A stretch of 64,000 nt of DNA from Utricularia gibba. Its lineage: Eukaryota; Streptophyta; Magnoliopsida; Lamiales; Lentibulariaceae. Position 1 is the first letter of the stretch. Each line of letters begins with the position of its first letter. The notes under the pieces were generated by a model. The model made no database searches. It saw only the letters and a program-made list of their open reading frames with translations, and had not been told where the DNA came from. Of the stretch, positions 1 to 13,604 are shown one piece after another. The stretch lies in the NCBI GenBank assembly GCA_002189035.1, contig CM007989.1, positions 930,001-994,000 on the forward strand, in the 5' to 3' direction. Both the position numbers and the translations under genes were made by a program.

Positions 1-1922
1 GCTTCTGGGAGTCCTACTGGAACTCTTTCACCAATCACGTCATCCTAAAAACACGAGATTACTCAAGATGTTACCACTCATAAAACACAGACAATGACAT
101 CTAATATTCTACCTCCGTATTGATCAACTTGATCTGCAATTGTTCATCACCTGAACAGTCGGTAAATGTTTTCTGCTGTATTGTACCGCCATTTTGAATA
201 GCATGAACAAGCTGCATGAAAAAAATACGACAAAATTAAATGCAGCAACCAGAAACACAAGGAAGCATATAAGAGTAAGGGGGTGGTACAAAAAAAACTC
301 ATGGATGTAATACAGGATGCTAAAGTAGTGGAAATAGGCATCATATTCAGGCGATTCACCTTCATGAGTTGCGAATCCTTCCAAGGACCCTTGTTAGATT
401 TTAGACAACCACCTTCATTTGCACATGAGCAGGTTCCACCCAAAAAATCTGGCAACTGACTGTAGGAGTTAGAAACATAATGTCATTCAGTCAAAGTTGG
501 AGAAATGTCACCAGAAACTGAAGTAGCTTATGCGTTCCAAAAAGACCCACCTGGCATCTATACATTCCAGTAGCTTATTCTGAAATTTATTATCTAAAAC
601 CTGAAGAGCAGTAACTGTTAAATCACGTGTGCATTTGCTCTCAGAAAGATAATGCAGCTGGAAAATAAAGTTTACTTTACATGTATTTTCGAGGTTGTCC
701 TGGGATCAAGCAACCCTTTCCCCCAATTCCACAAATGTTTAAATCCATTACCAGCATTTACAATAAACATTTGATGCAATGTCTGAAACGATGAATAGAA
801 ATAACAATGAGCCTTCTGGTTACATTTTGAAGTATAAACTTGTATTCATGAAAAAGGCAGGAATACCTCAGGATAGTTATTGCCATCAATTCTCTGAATG
901 CGCATCACAAGATCGTGGGCAACCTTTCCAAAGCTCATCCAGTTCTTTATAAGGATTACAAAGAGGATTTTAGAGCAGGTTTTAGTCCTGAAACAATGTT
1001 ATTTGTAATCTAAACTCCAACATACCAGTCCCTGTACATCAAGAATCGTCACTGATGAATTGATATGGCGCTTGGCTATTATTGAGCATGCTGGGAACTT
1101 TTCGGAGAAGAGTTTTTCAAAACCTTGGATGTGATATCTCAAGAACCGATCAACGGTGGTAACGCTCATAAGTTTACTGGGATCAACTTGGCCTATTCTT
1201 TCAATATACACAGGCCGGTTTCCTTTATCTACACCATGAAAGCCATGTGGGTAGTATCTCTGCACTCTCTCATATTCATCATAATGGAAATCCTGAGGCA
1301 TATAGCATCATGACATCAGCATTATCTACCATGCCGAAAAATCACGCATAATTATTCATACACCACCAGAAAAGGAAAGTCACAAAATACTCCAGCAAAA
1401 ATGCACATACCTGAAGGATAGTGTCCACTTGATTTTCTTTCCTCCATTTTAACATATCTACCCACATCTGCAACGTCTTATCAGGATCAAGCTTCCTTGC
1501 CTTCAAATACCTGCAGTCGCTTAAATTTCATTATTGAATTCCTAATGTACGGAAGTAATGACTTGAAAGAATACACTGAATTTCAGATGTGCATGAAGAA
1601 GATGAGAAGATAAAAGACATCTTTTTCGAAAAGACCTCAACAAGTCATGGTAATCATCGTGACTGGGAGGAAGCAAGTCCCTTTCAATCAAAGCCTCACG
1701 GAAGAAATGCACCGCATTCTCTTCCTTCTCATCTATGTGTTCTTCGGTCGAAATCGAGGCAAATCGGCAATGAAGAACCCCCTTTATGTGCTTCTCAGAA
1801 GAACGACAAGATCTTGATGCATTTGATGTCCTTCTCCTCAAGGATCTCACACGGCGTTTCCTCTTACTATCCCCCAAAATGATCTCAGGGTCAGAAGTTT
1901 TCTCTTTTTCATCATCACACAT
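1..1922 (-). CDS. Sec14-like phosphatidylinositol transfer protein (SFH family), 3' end outside the window
   Basis: Lipid-transfer protein of the plant Sec14/SFH type, which exchanges phosphatidylinositol and phosphatidylcholine between membranes and feeds phosphoinositide signalling. Nine exons are visible on the minus strand: 1636-1922, 1411-1510, 1026-1292, 867-944, 681-782, 551-600, 360-459, 113-211 and 1-44 (continuing beyond the window). The order is an Arg/Ser-rich basic N-terminus, a CRAL-TRIO N segment ([13 protein letters not shown]), then the CRAL-TRIO lipid-binding fold ([43 protein letters not shown]). All phases agree. The start at 1922 is the first ATG after a likely 5'-UTR intron (about 1932-2053). 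The C-terminal part, including any nodulin-like domain, is not in the window, so the subfamily stays open. Confidence 0.92.
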
Positions 1923-2617
1923 CACAGTTCTCTCTGATAATTGAAAAAGGGAAGGAAAAGAAAGCATATAAGACGAATCATGAAAAGATCACCCGATTAG
2001 GTAACACCTTTCTCGTAACAGTAACACGCGAAAACTTGCCTTGCATTATTTACCCAAGTTTCACAAATTCGACCCGCAGATTGTACGATCCTGTAAGAAA
2101 TTAGAACAAAGTAACCACGGAGAAAAGCATCAAAATAACCCAGATTGCGCGAATCCAGGAACCCAGAAACAAACAAATCAACATTGCAGGAAAAAAGGCA
2201 CAGGCACAAAACGTACACCAAGATCAAGAAAGGATTCAAAGAAATATCATCCCGCAATCGATGCAGCTTTCCCCGTTCTCACCGACAGTCAAATTTCCAA
2301 AACCCTGAAGTCAGAACCACCGACGAGGAATGAATCAATCCACAACAAGGAAATCAATCTACTCCCAAATAACAAATCTCATCCCATGACCGATCATCAT
2401 TCCTTCCCCGCTACATCCGCGACGACGAGCTCGAGATGCTTCCAAGATTCCTCACTCTTCCTTCCCCGAACACAGATCGTTGAAAAGCAAACATCTCAAT
2501 ATCTCATTCTCCTGCCAGTAAAAGCGTCGGTTTCGTCAAATCCGTCGGCGTTTCCCGGCATCGGGCGTCGACGTGTTTGGTGTTAAATCCGCGGACAAAA
2601 CGAGGAATATTGATGTG

Positions 2618-2628
2618 TATATATATAG
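2618..2628 (-). promoter_or_regulatory. TATA box of the Sec14/SFH gene
   Basis: CTATATATATA on the minus strand, with the likely transcription start about 30 bp downstream near 2590. The leader would run from there to a splice donor near 2053 and on to the ATG at 1922. Inferred from position only. Confidence 0.45.
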
Positions 2629-2649
2629 TATGATGTCAGAGAGCCCGCG

Positions 2650-4500
2650 ACGGCGTGGGGACCAATAACGACGGCGCCGGTTCTTCTGCTTCCCGTTGCG
2701 TTGGAGTTGGAGTTGACGGTGTCCCTCCACAGGAAAAATGGTAACGAATATGCCTCGTCACAATACACGAATCTAAATTATTCATAACTTGTCTACCGTT
2801 GGCATACCAAAATAAAAACAAAAAACAAAAAAATTAAATATAAAAATATCTATTTTCTGATTCTTCTAGAAACAGAAAGCATTCAAAAATAGACAGCCGA
2901 AAGGATCCATCCTTTCAGCCAGCCAAAGGAAACTTCCTTCCACCACATTCCAAGCAATTCCTGTTCAGTGTACTGTTTTAAAATTCGTTCAAAATATTAT
3001 TAAATTTATTCATGATTTCGATTTGAATCTTTTTTTAAAAAATAAACTGAATTAAATTAAATTTATTACAAAAATAGTATAAAAAATAAAAATAATTATT
3101 TTAAATTTTATAATTTCAACCTCAAGTAACACTACTTTTCTAGAACTAAATGATGACAAAGTTTTATACATAAAATATCTATTTTTTTTCACACACACAT
3201 ATACATATATATTATAAATGATCAAATTTCTAAATAATATTTTTTTAATTAGTTCCTATATCACAAAACACCATTGTTATACTAAAAAATGCATGATACA
3301 CTCGAATACAACTTTTTCATCTTATTGTACAAACATGATACCCCGGTGGGATTAAGTCGAATTAAGACTTAGGTCAAACTCATTGAAAAGTCATTAATAA
3401 AAAGAAACTCAATTTCGTCTCTGTGCCCCGGGGGTCGGCAAGAACGAGTCAAGTTTAAGTCTTCATTTCTAGATTTTTATTATAATTAATCCAATTCTTC
3501 TAGTATTCAAATATAGTTTATATTTGAATAGAAAAACTTTGATATTTTGGTAGAGTTAATTAATAAATAATCAGTTATCATATATTAGACATAGAATTTT
3601 GTAATTAAAGAATATATAATTATTACATACTTCTATTAACTATACTACTTTTTAAAAAATGACATAAATCTTTTTAAAATAGAAGGGGCAATAGGGTCTA
3701 ATGAAATCTATATATTAGATAATTTTGTGTTTCTTTTGTAAATAATGTATTAAATAAAATTTTCTTAAAATATCTAATTCATAACCTTAAATATTAATTT
3801 TCGTAGTTAATATATGTTATTTATCACAAAAATAACCAGAATTTAATACTTCACCATCAATTATTTTTGCATGTATTATCAGATTTTTAAAGAAAATGTG
3901 TGATTGGAAAAAAAAAACCACAAAACAAAGCAACGAGCTACCTAACCTAACCTGACGCATAATTGAATGATACTTTTGCAGTTACACGAGCCCAAAATTG
4001 ACTAACGACTCACTTACTTCATGACCATATTAATGATTAAAAATAGCTAGGTTATCCCTTTTCCGAATTAAATTATTTTCTAATTGCGTAAAATAACACA
4101 CATATATTAAGAGTTATTTATTCAAGGAAATTAATAAATATTATTTTATTAAAATTATTTCGAAAAATCGAGATAGTTTTAGTAACTGGCGTTTGTGGCT
4201 TGTGAGTGAATAGAAGATGAAGACGTAGCAAAAGTGATGCGCTTTTTCCCCGCGTTGACTTGGCCGTCTAGGACCGCGAAGTCGCAATAATTGGGGGGGT
4301 ATTAAAAGCTGTATCTTTCAGCATTAATTATTTAATTTCAAGGTTTACCGTGCGCGTTAAGAATCCTTTTTTTTTTTCTAATTTTTGTACTTTAATTAAG
4401 GCAATTATTAATCCACCGACTTTTACTTTTTCAACCTAATTTTTTTGTTTTATTTTATTGTCTGCAAGCACAATTTGTAATTTTGAGCCTGGTGGACTAA
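2650..4500. other. AT-rich intergenic stretch without a recognisable gene
   Basis: Long A/T runs, no long ORF and no domain that I can recognise. I saw no terminal repeats or transposase remains, but short non-autonomous elements could be hidden here. Confidence 0.6.
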
Positions 4501-4527
4501 CACGTGTACCGTCGGCAGTCCCCGAAT

Positions 4528-4774
4528 TGGGCCTGTCGTTCATTCTTCAGCCTCCTCCGGGCCGTAGACCCGTTTACATAAGGTCCGGCCCAGAAAACCG
4601 ATAGTGGGCCTTTATTTTCGTCTATTTGTGATAAATGGATAATATCAATATTTTTAAAATGAATTTGATAATATTTTAAAATATAATTAAAAGAATGTAT
4701 GTGTAATAATAACCGTAACCCAATTTTGGAGGCGATATAAGTAGATGACTGTTATAACAGGAAGGTATAAATAG
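4528..4774 (+). promoter_or_regulatory. RAD21 core promoter: three site II (TGGGCC) motifs and a TATA box
   Basis: TGGGCC lies at 4528-4533 and 4605-4610, and its reverse complement GGCCCA at about 4588-4593. A TATA box (TATAAATAG) is at 4766-4774, so transcription should start near 4797. Site II elements are TCP-binding motifs common in promoters of proliferation and housekeeping genes, which fits a cohesin subunit. A 5'-UTR intron is likely at 5331-5448 (donor GAG|GTGAGA, acceptor TTGCAG). Confidence 0.5.
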
Positions 4775-5492
4775 AGCATGGAGACCCAATTTGAAATAAA
4801 ATTGCCCCGAGTCTGCTGGCGCTTGCTGTATCGTTGATTTGGCAGCCGTACTGCAAATCCCACCGTCCGTCGTCTTGAATGATTGACTTCCGCTTCGCAA
4901 GTTCCGATACCACTTTTTTTAAAAACAACCAGAACTCGCCGGGTTTCTTTTTCTCGTCCCGGATTTCTCTCCGCAGTGTTCTGCTCACGGCACGCTCACT
5001 CGCCGGATTCTCTCTCCTTGCTCGTGGAGCTGTAGGGTTGTTGTGAACTGGCTTCGGATTGTGCTTGCACTTGTCGTCTTGTTTTGAGATGAGGCCACCT
5101 CGAATCGGATGGGGTTTGCGCGGTTCTACTTCCGGGCTTTTGTTGGTTTGAGCTGAATTGCGCAATTAGGGAGCTTTCTTTAGTCAAGTTTGGTGGTGGA
5201 AAGCTCAGGTTATGCTCTTGGGTTGCTTTTCATTTAAAGCTGGAATTAGGGTTTGGAGTTTGGGGGTTCCACCATGAGAATGTGAACGCTTCTGATTGTT
5301 GTCTAGGTGTTAGGCGTGGTTCATCGAGAGGTGAGAAATTCAGTACCTTTCTTCTGTGGGGAAGGTATTGTGTTGGGTTTGACGATGGGTGCTTGGAAAG
5401 GATGGGCGAAGAGTGATTGAGGCGGCTTTAGGTTTTCTTGCCTTGCAGAATTCTTCAAGTCTTGTTTCTTAGTAAGGAACTGGATCTGCAAA

Positions 5493-8400
5493 ATGTTTTA
5501 CTCCCAATTTATACTAGCAAAAAAGGGTCCCTTGGGGACAATCTGGATAGCAGCGCATTTGGAGAGGAAGCTTCGAAAGAATCAGGTGGCTGATACAGAC
5601 ATTGGGGACTCTGTAGGTAAGTTTCAAAACCTTTTTTAATGAGACTCATCTGGCGTATTCAATCATTTTTTAGTAGTTTTTTGTAGCCTTGAATGGTTAA
5701 GAAATAATGCGTAGGTAGTGTTTATGGAATGCATGATGGTTGTCCTGACAGATTTGCACGGTTCAGCGTGTTAGGTTTTAGGCAACAGCTGAAGAATTTG
5801 TCATTGTATCTCCAAAGCTTTCAGTTTATCATGATTGAGGATTTATTGGTTCCTAAATGAGTAGATTTGGGGTTTTCCAAAGAATTCCCTGGCCTTCCGT
5901 CAAATATTCTGCTTTTTTCTGGATACTTGGGTTCAAATACCCATGGATATGCAGTTTGTTTACTGGCTTCATATAATTCAGAAAACTCGTTTTTCCCATG
6001 AGATTTACCAAAATTTGTAACTTTTTTCCCTTGACTTTGGCTCTGTGAAAAATACTGTTCTTGGTGTAACACATATCTGTTCTTTTTCAGACTCTATTCT
6101 GTCTCCTGATGTCCCCATTGCACTTCGATTATCCAGTCACCTCCTTCTTGGTGTGGTCAGAATTTATTCCAGAAAGGTGAATTACCTCTTTGATGACTGC
6201 AGCGAGGCTTTGCTTAAAATTAAGCAAGCTTTCCGCTCAGCCGCAGTGGATTTACCGCCTGAACAATCAAAGGCACCATATCACTCAATCACCATGCCCG
6301 AAACATTTGATCTTGATGATTTCGAACTGCCAGACAATGACATTCTACAGGGGTTAGTTTGAACACGTTATGGCCAATCAGTAATCCTGTATGATAATTT
6401 TTAGTCAATCAAACTTGAATGCCAGGAACAGATCACTCTGCTTTTCAGGTTAGTTCTATAACTAATAAAATTCTGTTCATCTTATACAGAAACTTTGTGG
6501 ATCATCATATCAGTTCGAGAGAACAAATAACCCTTCAGGATACGATGGAGGGTGTCAGTTACTCCACATCAAAATTTGGACTGGATGGTTGGTTTCTTTC
6601 CTGCATCTCGGATTTTAAGAAGTTACGTATGTTGTTTTTTTGGTTGTATTTGAGAAAAATCTGGGAAAAGTAAGTGAAATCATAATTTGAACCTTTTTTT
6701 GCAATTATCCATGATGCTGAGTGCACTCGATTGCTCTGGGATGAGGTTTTGATAATCATCCTTTATACAAGGAAACTGCGTGTAAACTTAATTTTTGTGT
6801 GTTTTCTGTTGTGGGATGAGGTGGTGTATCCTTCGAAAAAATATTGTGTAATAGGAAGGCTTTTATAAAGCGATCATTTTCTTTTTATTATATTCGTTTT
6901 CTGTACGGTGAATAGATTTTCTCATTATTTGAGTTCTTTTCCGTCTGGCCCATGAAATGCCTAGACATGATCTAACATTTTTGGTACTTCTCTCAGAGAG
7001 ATTTGGTGATGGAGATACTTCTTTGCTTGATCTTGATGAGGTAACGTTTCAAATATTTTAATAAAGAAATATTATGATAATTGGAAAGAAACGGAAGCTT
7101 GATATAGTGGATTACAAAATGGATAGGGATCGACCGTGCCAGATTTTTCCTGTTTCTGGCAAATTCAATTTTCTCTTTTCGTCTTAGTTGTGTTATTTCC
7201 AATTTTCTGGCATCCGTATGGTGGATGTATGTATTAACTGGTGTCTGAAGTGGTTCAAGCTCTGTTCCAAATTGTATGCAGGACTTACTGTTAGAAGACA
7301 GCCGGGTATCAGAATCTGCAAATCATGGGTAATTTGTGTGCTTATATTTTTGAAATAGTCAATCGTTGAATGTGCTATTTTAATTCTAAGTAGCCGGGTT
7401 ATGTATCCTGGCTTTTAATGAACTGTTGCTCCAATCTTCACCTCTTCCATCATTGCAGTGATGTTGGACCCTCAATTGCTTTCATCAAGCAAGATGAGCT
7501 TTCTGAAACGGCATACATGAGTTCAGAAACCATGGTATTTGTATAGAGCATATAAGCTAATTACTAGTCCATCATCATGGCTTACTCGTGAGGCATTGTC
7601 CCAATGTATCTCATATCAAGCACGAGTCATCTGATATGTAGTCTTTGCTTGCAGGTTAATAGACTTGATAATTTATTTGACTATGCTCAGGCCCCTTCTA
7701 CCCCTGGGCTTGTTGAAGAGCCAAACCTTCCCAAGACTTCTGCTTCTGGTTCTGATGAACACCTGGAATCTGAGTACCACTTAATGGAATGTACCGTAGC
7801 CCAAAATGCAAATGAAAGTGCTAATGGGCATAAGCACGAGGCAGATTGGTGTTCTCGTGATCTTCTAAATCCTGATCTTGCACCTGATGTGCTAAATGAT
7901 GAGAACGCCTTCAATGCAAAAGCTCACAGAGAAGGGGTAAAGACTTCCGTGGAGGATACAGCGTTTGAATTTAAGATCATTAATGAACCATCAAGTGAAG
8001 CCGATGCCCCTCCTGAGAATCAGATCATGGAAGAGTTTGAAAAAAAAGCTTCTGATGAAGATAAGAACAATAGTTTATCTGATAGTCACTTTGATGAAAA
8101 AAATAACCTTGGAAAAAGTGGTCATGAAAGTCATGATGTAGAAATTGCAATGAATAAACCCAATGATGGTACAAATGAATTGCCATCACATAATGTGGAA
8201 ACTGAGGGTTACCTTAGGGATATTGTTGAGTGTAATGTACGTGAAATGGAGGATTCAACTGGAACTCCGGTTGTTGGACCTTCCAATACCACCAATGGAC
8301 ATTCTGGTCAAAGAATGCCTGATTGTGATGCATATCTGGATGTTTATGCACAGTTTGATGCTGCTGTATTAAAGAGTTCTGGAAAAGAAGATCCTGCAAA

Positions 8401-11400
8401 ACTAGGTTAGTTGTTTTTTACTGGAAAATTTCACTGGCCTAGTTGGTAGACACTGCATATCTTATTCTGATCCCCTGCTAATGTGTCTCAAATGGCACCC
8501 CACTTTATTTGGTTATGTTTATGCAGCTGTGCATGCTGTGTGTGTCAAATGTTTCTAAGTACTCCAGGTCCTTTTTTTGAACAGCGGAAGTAAGCAGTTT
8601 ATCTGAAACTTCAAAAAGCATTGTTGGGGAAAATCATGCAGAACTCCTTGAACCTGAGAAACTGATGTCTGCATCAGAAGGAAACCTAGTTAATATTAGG
8701 CATGTACCTATAGATGGTAGCCCTGCAGAACTTGTGGGGTTTGTGGAAGCTGATGATGGGAGCAAAGTCATCACAGGCAAGAAGCGTAGTTTTACCGAGA
8801 GTACGCTAACTGAGCAGAGCTTGAATGCTACTGAATCATCCAGGCTAGTGCGATGCAAACAGATGTCTGTCCCTGATGATGATGATTTGTTATCCTCAAT
8901 TTTGGGTATGTGTTCCTTGTCGTATTTGAGATTTACTTTGTTATTGAATCATATTTGACTTGATGCCATTACCTTAGTTGGACGATCTTCGGCTTTGAAA
9001 GTCAAAACAACACCTCGCTTGTTTGAGGTGACATCTGAGAAACGGACTCATGCTGCCCTACGCAGTGGTGCATTCAAAAGAAAAGTACTTATGGATGATA
9101 CGATGGTTTTGCACGGAGAGTATGGTCTTTTCTTCTAAGCTTATTTATTTACAAATACTTAGGCTCCTTTTACTTCAGATTGTTCGTTAATTTTTCACGG
9201 ATCACGTAGTTATTTACTCGTGGGATGACATATAATTATTGTTCTTTATGTTCGTTAATTTTCCAGATTGGGCTTGATATTTTTGTTTTGACTTCTTTAT
9301 GGTTGATAGCATGATACGCCAACAGCTAGTGGACACAGAAGACATACACCGTGTCAGAAAAAAAGCTCCTTGTTCATGTGCTGAGATTTCAATGATTCAG
9401 AGACAATATTTGGAGGATGAAATTTTTCTTGAACCAGTATTTAGTGGTTAGTTTCTTGGTTCATGTATTCCACACCGTTAATCTTTTTGCTTCCTTAGTC
9501 TGTCTATCCAAAGATGATCTTTATCTTTCGGCTTTGTGTATGATCCTTTGGCTACACTCATTCATAGTCTGTCTGCATAACAATGTGGCATCTATTAGCA
9601 TTTATTAGACTGATGATACTAAAGTGGTTATGGTTATTTACTTATTGGTAGCATGGATGATTTTGTTTACTTCCATCTCTTTCCTGCCCAGGCGTGTCAA
9701 ATGATTTGGCAAGTTTGCATCGTCATCCTTTTGATTTGAGTGGAATCAAAGTGTGCAAAAGTGATCAGGATGGAGCATCGATGACAGTTGCTGATGGTCA
9801 AAATAGGCTTTCTCTTGATAATCACATAAAACAAGATGAATCCAGTGAATTTGCAGCCGCTGTATATGCGTCATCTCAGGATGCAGAAAATATCAGGATG
9901 CTTGAGGTAGAAGATAGTGATAGTTGTAGACGACTTGACATTGCGGAACAGAGAAAAGAATGTGATACCATCGATCCTTCGCTGGAAAGGACTGAGCCTG
10001 ATGATGCATGTGAAAACGATACTAGCAATAAAGAGACAATGGAAACTGCAAATATTCTTGTGGCGCCTTTGCTAGATACAACGGCTGGGATTGTAACAAG
10101 TCAAAGAAATGAGGACGATGGAGCAAGTTCTTCTTTTGTAATAGATGCTCTCAATGGGCAAGCTATTAATGATGATGACCTAGAAGGGAAGGGCAGCGAT
10201 ATCAATGTCAATGTCGAGCCCAAGGATATTGGGGAAGATGGTCATCTCCAAGGAGGTGACCAAGATTTTGAACACACACAAACAATTTCCAGGCACGGAG
10301 ACAACTATGATACACAGAGCATGACGCCTGGCGATTTGCTGGGGGACCAAGATCCCTTTTTGTATGCAGGAAATATAGATCATAAGGAAGTTTTCAATGA
10401 TGTTGATGGAAACCAAGAACTATCTGGATCCCATTTGTACGACATGGTTAGCGCAGAAGATCTTATGCAATATCAACACGATCAGGATGTAAGTTGTTGT
10501 GGCCGAACTAAGCTATTTCTGTATCACTATCAAGATTGCTTACTAGATTTTTTGAAGTTGCTTACTAAATTTTTTCATTCTTACGGCTGTTTATCTTTTT
10601 ATGCAGGAAATGGGGGTTTCCGCTCAAATTGACACAGGTTTGTATGCTTGTTTTCTGGCTGATCAATTGTGCATCTCTTTATATCAATTGAATGGTTATA
10701 TGAAGACGTTAGAATTAAATTTTGCTGATGCCTAAGCTACGGAACTGAATACCTTCATCTATAATTTGGCATTGTAACGACTTACTAGACTCGTCTCCCA
10801 TCTGCTTTTCCTTTCAGTTTTCCCACATTATTTTTGAGCATACTGTGCTAATTCTGAGTTTCCAGAGTTCCTGAACTTGGGTGATGATGAGGAAGAGGAG
10901 GATGAGCAAGAAGGAGATGCCAAGGAATCTCTCCCAGAAGATGAAGATGCACGATTTGCTGAAAATACTGGATGGTCTTCACGTACAAGGTACCTTCTCT
11001 TCACTTGTACATCCGTATCCAGCTCTGATGTAGAGAGCATTTTTTTATGACATGCTTATTCTTTGCGTCCAGGGCTGTTTCGAAGTACCTACGAACACTA
11101 TTCATCAAAGAAGCAGAGTGTGGTCGGAATTGTGTTTCTATGGAGAACCTCTTAAGCGGTAAATCACGAAAGGAAGCATCCAGGATGTTCTTCGAAACAC
11201 TGGTAATTCCACTGTACTCTAAGTTTGTTTGGCACGCGCTTACTTGGGGTATCAGCAGGCTACACTTGCCTTGATTAAGTCTTTGATCTAATGCTCAAAT
11301 TTCAGTGTACTGTGTCCTTGATCACACTTGCTCTGCTACAGGTTCTAAAGACAAGGGACCATATTCACGTGGAGCAGCCAAATCCTTGTGGGAACATCAC

Positions 11401-11440
11401 AATCAAACCTCGCACCAGGCTAATGAAATCACACTTCTAA
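5493..11440 (+). CDS. RAD21: Cohesin alpha-kleisin RAD21/SCC1 (plant SYN2/SYN4 type)
   Basis: Kleisin subunit that closes the SMC1-SMC3 cohesin ring and is cut by separase at anaphase. Fifteen exons: 5493-5616, 6091-6352, 6490-6587, 6997-7040, 7282-7328, 7459-7534, 7655-8405, 8585-8905, 8978-9119, 9310-9446, 9692-10488, 10607-10637, 10866-10989, 11073-11202, 11342-11440. They sum to 3183 nt, an intact 1060-residue frame. The N-terminal Rad21/Rec8 domain ([20 protein letters not shown]) binds SMC3. A long acidic, low-complexity middle follows, with the conserved plant block ILVGR. The C-terminal winged helix ([20 protein letters not shown]) binds SMC1. Length and N-terminus fit the large somatic RAD21 paralogues (SYN4-like) better than meiotic REC8. 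The exact orthologue is inferred. Confidence 0.95.
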
Positions 11441-11751
11441 ATCACAGTTTCAGAAGCAACTTGACTCATTTGCCTTTTCGACAGAGGTTTGAAGTGAAGT
11501 GCAGAGCCCTTGGCCCCCCACCAATTTGTAACACCATAATTACTACGCACCCCTGCTTGTAAGTGTAATTGTTATTGTTATTGTACCACCCCCACTGTGA
11601 ATAGGCTTTGTGAACCTTCTCCAGTTATTTAGTTTTTTAGCAACTCCTGATATTTGTCAAATACAAGTAGTTAACTCAAACAGCATTACATCCCTCGGCA
11701 GCGGTATTAAAAAAAAAAAAACTCGTCGACAGTGAAATCTGAATGTTAAGA

Positions 11752-13103
11752 TCATATGGTGACTTGTCTATCAAAAATCCAGCTGAAAGAAACAGAGGTT
11801 GCTACTTTTTTAGCCCTTGCCCGTGCCCGCTCATCAAGCTGTCTAATTCTTGGAGCTAGCCCACAGAGGTAATCCTGTGCTTTGGCTCCGTCTCCTGATA
11901 AACCAGTCAGCTTCTCAACTCCCCATCTTGCTACCAGGAACTCCAAAATATCAGCATAGTCCTTGGAAGTGTAAACTCCCAGCTGCTGTGCCACAGCAGC
12001 GTAATGTTCAAACAAATTCTCATCCCTCCCATCATACATGAGATGAGCAGGCATTGTGATTTTCTTCCTCATCATGTCAGCAAGGCATAAAACTGTGCCG
12101 TTGGGATCCATCTCAAACAGCTTCTCAACTATTTTAATGTACGCCGTTTCATGCCTCTTCTCATCTGCCGCAATGGTGCCACATATCTTTGCTAAAGTCA
12201 GATCTCCATGATGCTTAGCAAGCCTGGCTGTGTTTCCATGAGATACGAATGTCGCCCTTTCTTGAAAGGATGTGTAGATGAATCCAAGATACGGGTTGTT
12301 CTCAGTACCAGGGTCCTGTCATTTCATAAAAAGATGTCAGCATAAACAAAACAATGAACAACCAAGATGATGTTTTTCAATCAACTCACCATTCCTGCAC
12401 CTATGAGGTACTGTACAGTTCTCTCGATCTGCTTCATGTCAACCCGGCCAGAAAGATACAGATACTTGTTGAGCAGATCCCCATGGCGATTCTCTTCAGC
12501 AGTCCATGCCCGAGTCCATACGGCCCATGGAGTGAGACTAGCACCAGTTTCATCTTGAACCGCATCAAGGGTATTGATCATAGTCTGATAAGTAGGAAGT
12601 GCTTCTTCAGTGATCATATCTCCAACCAAAACCACTAAATATTCATCTGGGATTTCATTGCATCTTTCCCTCAGTTCCTTGATCTCATCATAGAACCCCT
12701 CTGATTCAGAATGTGGAAGAAAATCTGCCGGCTGCCATATCTTTTCAACGTCCTTGAGGAGGACCAAGAGATTCTCTTCAGCCCAATTGTTTAACGATCT
12801 AAATAACTCCTTCTTCTCTGGTGGCATTGAATGTGTCACCTGGACGCGGGACACCTCTCTTGCAGGAAAAACGGGCTTCTTCCCATTCACACCCTCCCTG
12901 CATTCCCATTTCATTCCACATCAAAACCTACACTTACATCCAAAGAACAGAAACTGCAAGCAAAACAAACAAACGGTGAAAGAAAGTTGCCTGGGAGGAG
13001 AAGTAGCTATCGAACATGAAACCATCGCCGCTCTGTGAGATCCGGTTTTGACGTTAAGAAAAGATGGGATCTGGTGAGGTATGAAGCTCATTCTCAGCGC
13101 CAT
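11752..13103 (-). CDS. Stearoyl-[acyl-carrier-protein] 9-desaturase, plastid
   Basis: Soluble plastid di-iron enzyme that introduces the delta-9 double bond into stearoyl-ACP to give oleoyl-ACP (FAB2/SSI2 family). Exons: about 12991-13103, 12390-12897 and 11752-12315, giving 394 residues. The iron ligands are visible in the two EXXH motifs (TAEENRHGD and ADEKRHETA), with the family block [13 protein letters not shown]. The N-terminus ([18 protein letters not shown]) is a plastid transit peptide. Intron 1 is uncertain: the reading with the best frame needs a GC donor (CAG|GCAACT at 12990) and gives [11 protein letters not shown]. The alternative is GT at 12974 with acceptor before 12893, giving 398 residues. 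Everything downstream is unaffected. Confidence 0.93.
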
Positions 13104-13297
13104 TGCTTCCCCAACGATACCAAGAAACAAGAAATGCAGAAGGCGGGGAATCAGCGACAACTGAAATCAAGACGCCACTGGACTCTGCTGAAGATCAAAG
13201 CACTGCCCACATGACAAGATCGCATCCTTATTTAAAAGCATTGGCCACCCACAGTTTCGTATTGGCGGCACAGCAAGCCGTGTTTCCATTTCTGTGG

Positions 13298-13540
13298 GTT
13301 GAAGCTCCGATATTTCCCAGGTAGCAATATAATATATTAATAATAAATAAACAATATTTGAGTAATTTTTAAAATTTTTAATTTTTTAAAATACTAAAAA
13401 TAAAATCTTCTGTGAGTTGACCGTTGAAGCTCCGATATTTCCCAGGCAGCAAAAATAAATAATATCTGAGTTATTTTTTAAAATTTTTAATTTTTTTTAA
13501 ATACTAAAAATAGAATCCCTCTATATGTACGAATTCAGTA
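13298..13540. repeat. Two tandem copies of a 125-bp AT-rich unit
   Basis: The block GTTGAAGCTCCGATATTTCC occurs at 13298 and again at 13423. Each copy is followed by the same AT-rich sequence ending in ATACTAAAAATA. It lies between the divergent upstream side of the desaturase and the 3' end of the CHX gene. Confidence 0.85.
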
Positions 13541-13604
13541 TACATATGCATTCTTTATTACAGTGTCACTATAACGTAGCTTTTAGTCCACGTGGCCAGA
13601 TGAC

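Noticed and set aside
2041-2586. 181-codon open frame on the plus strand
   Set aside because: It is antisense to the 5' leader and promoter of the Sec14/SFH gene, low-complexity and without a recognised domain.
2650-4500. Possible LTR or MITE in the AT-rich spacer
   Set aside because: I saw no terminal repeats, target-site duplication or coding remains; AT-richness alone is not evidence.
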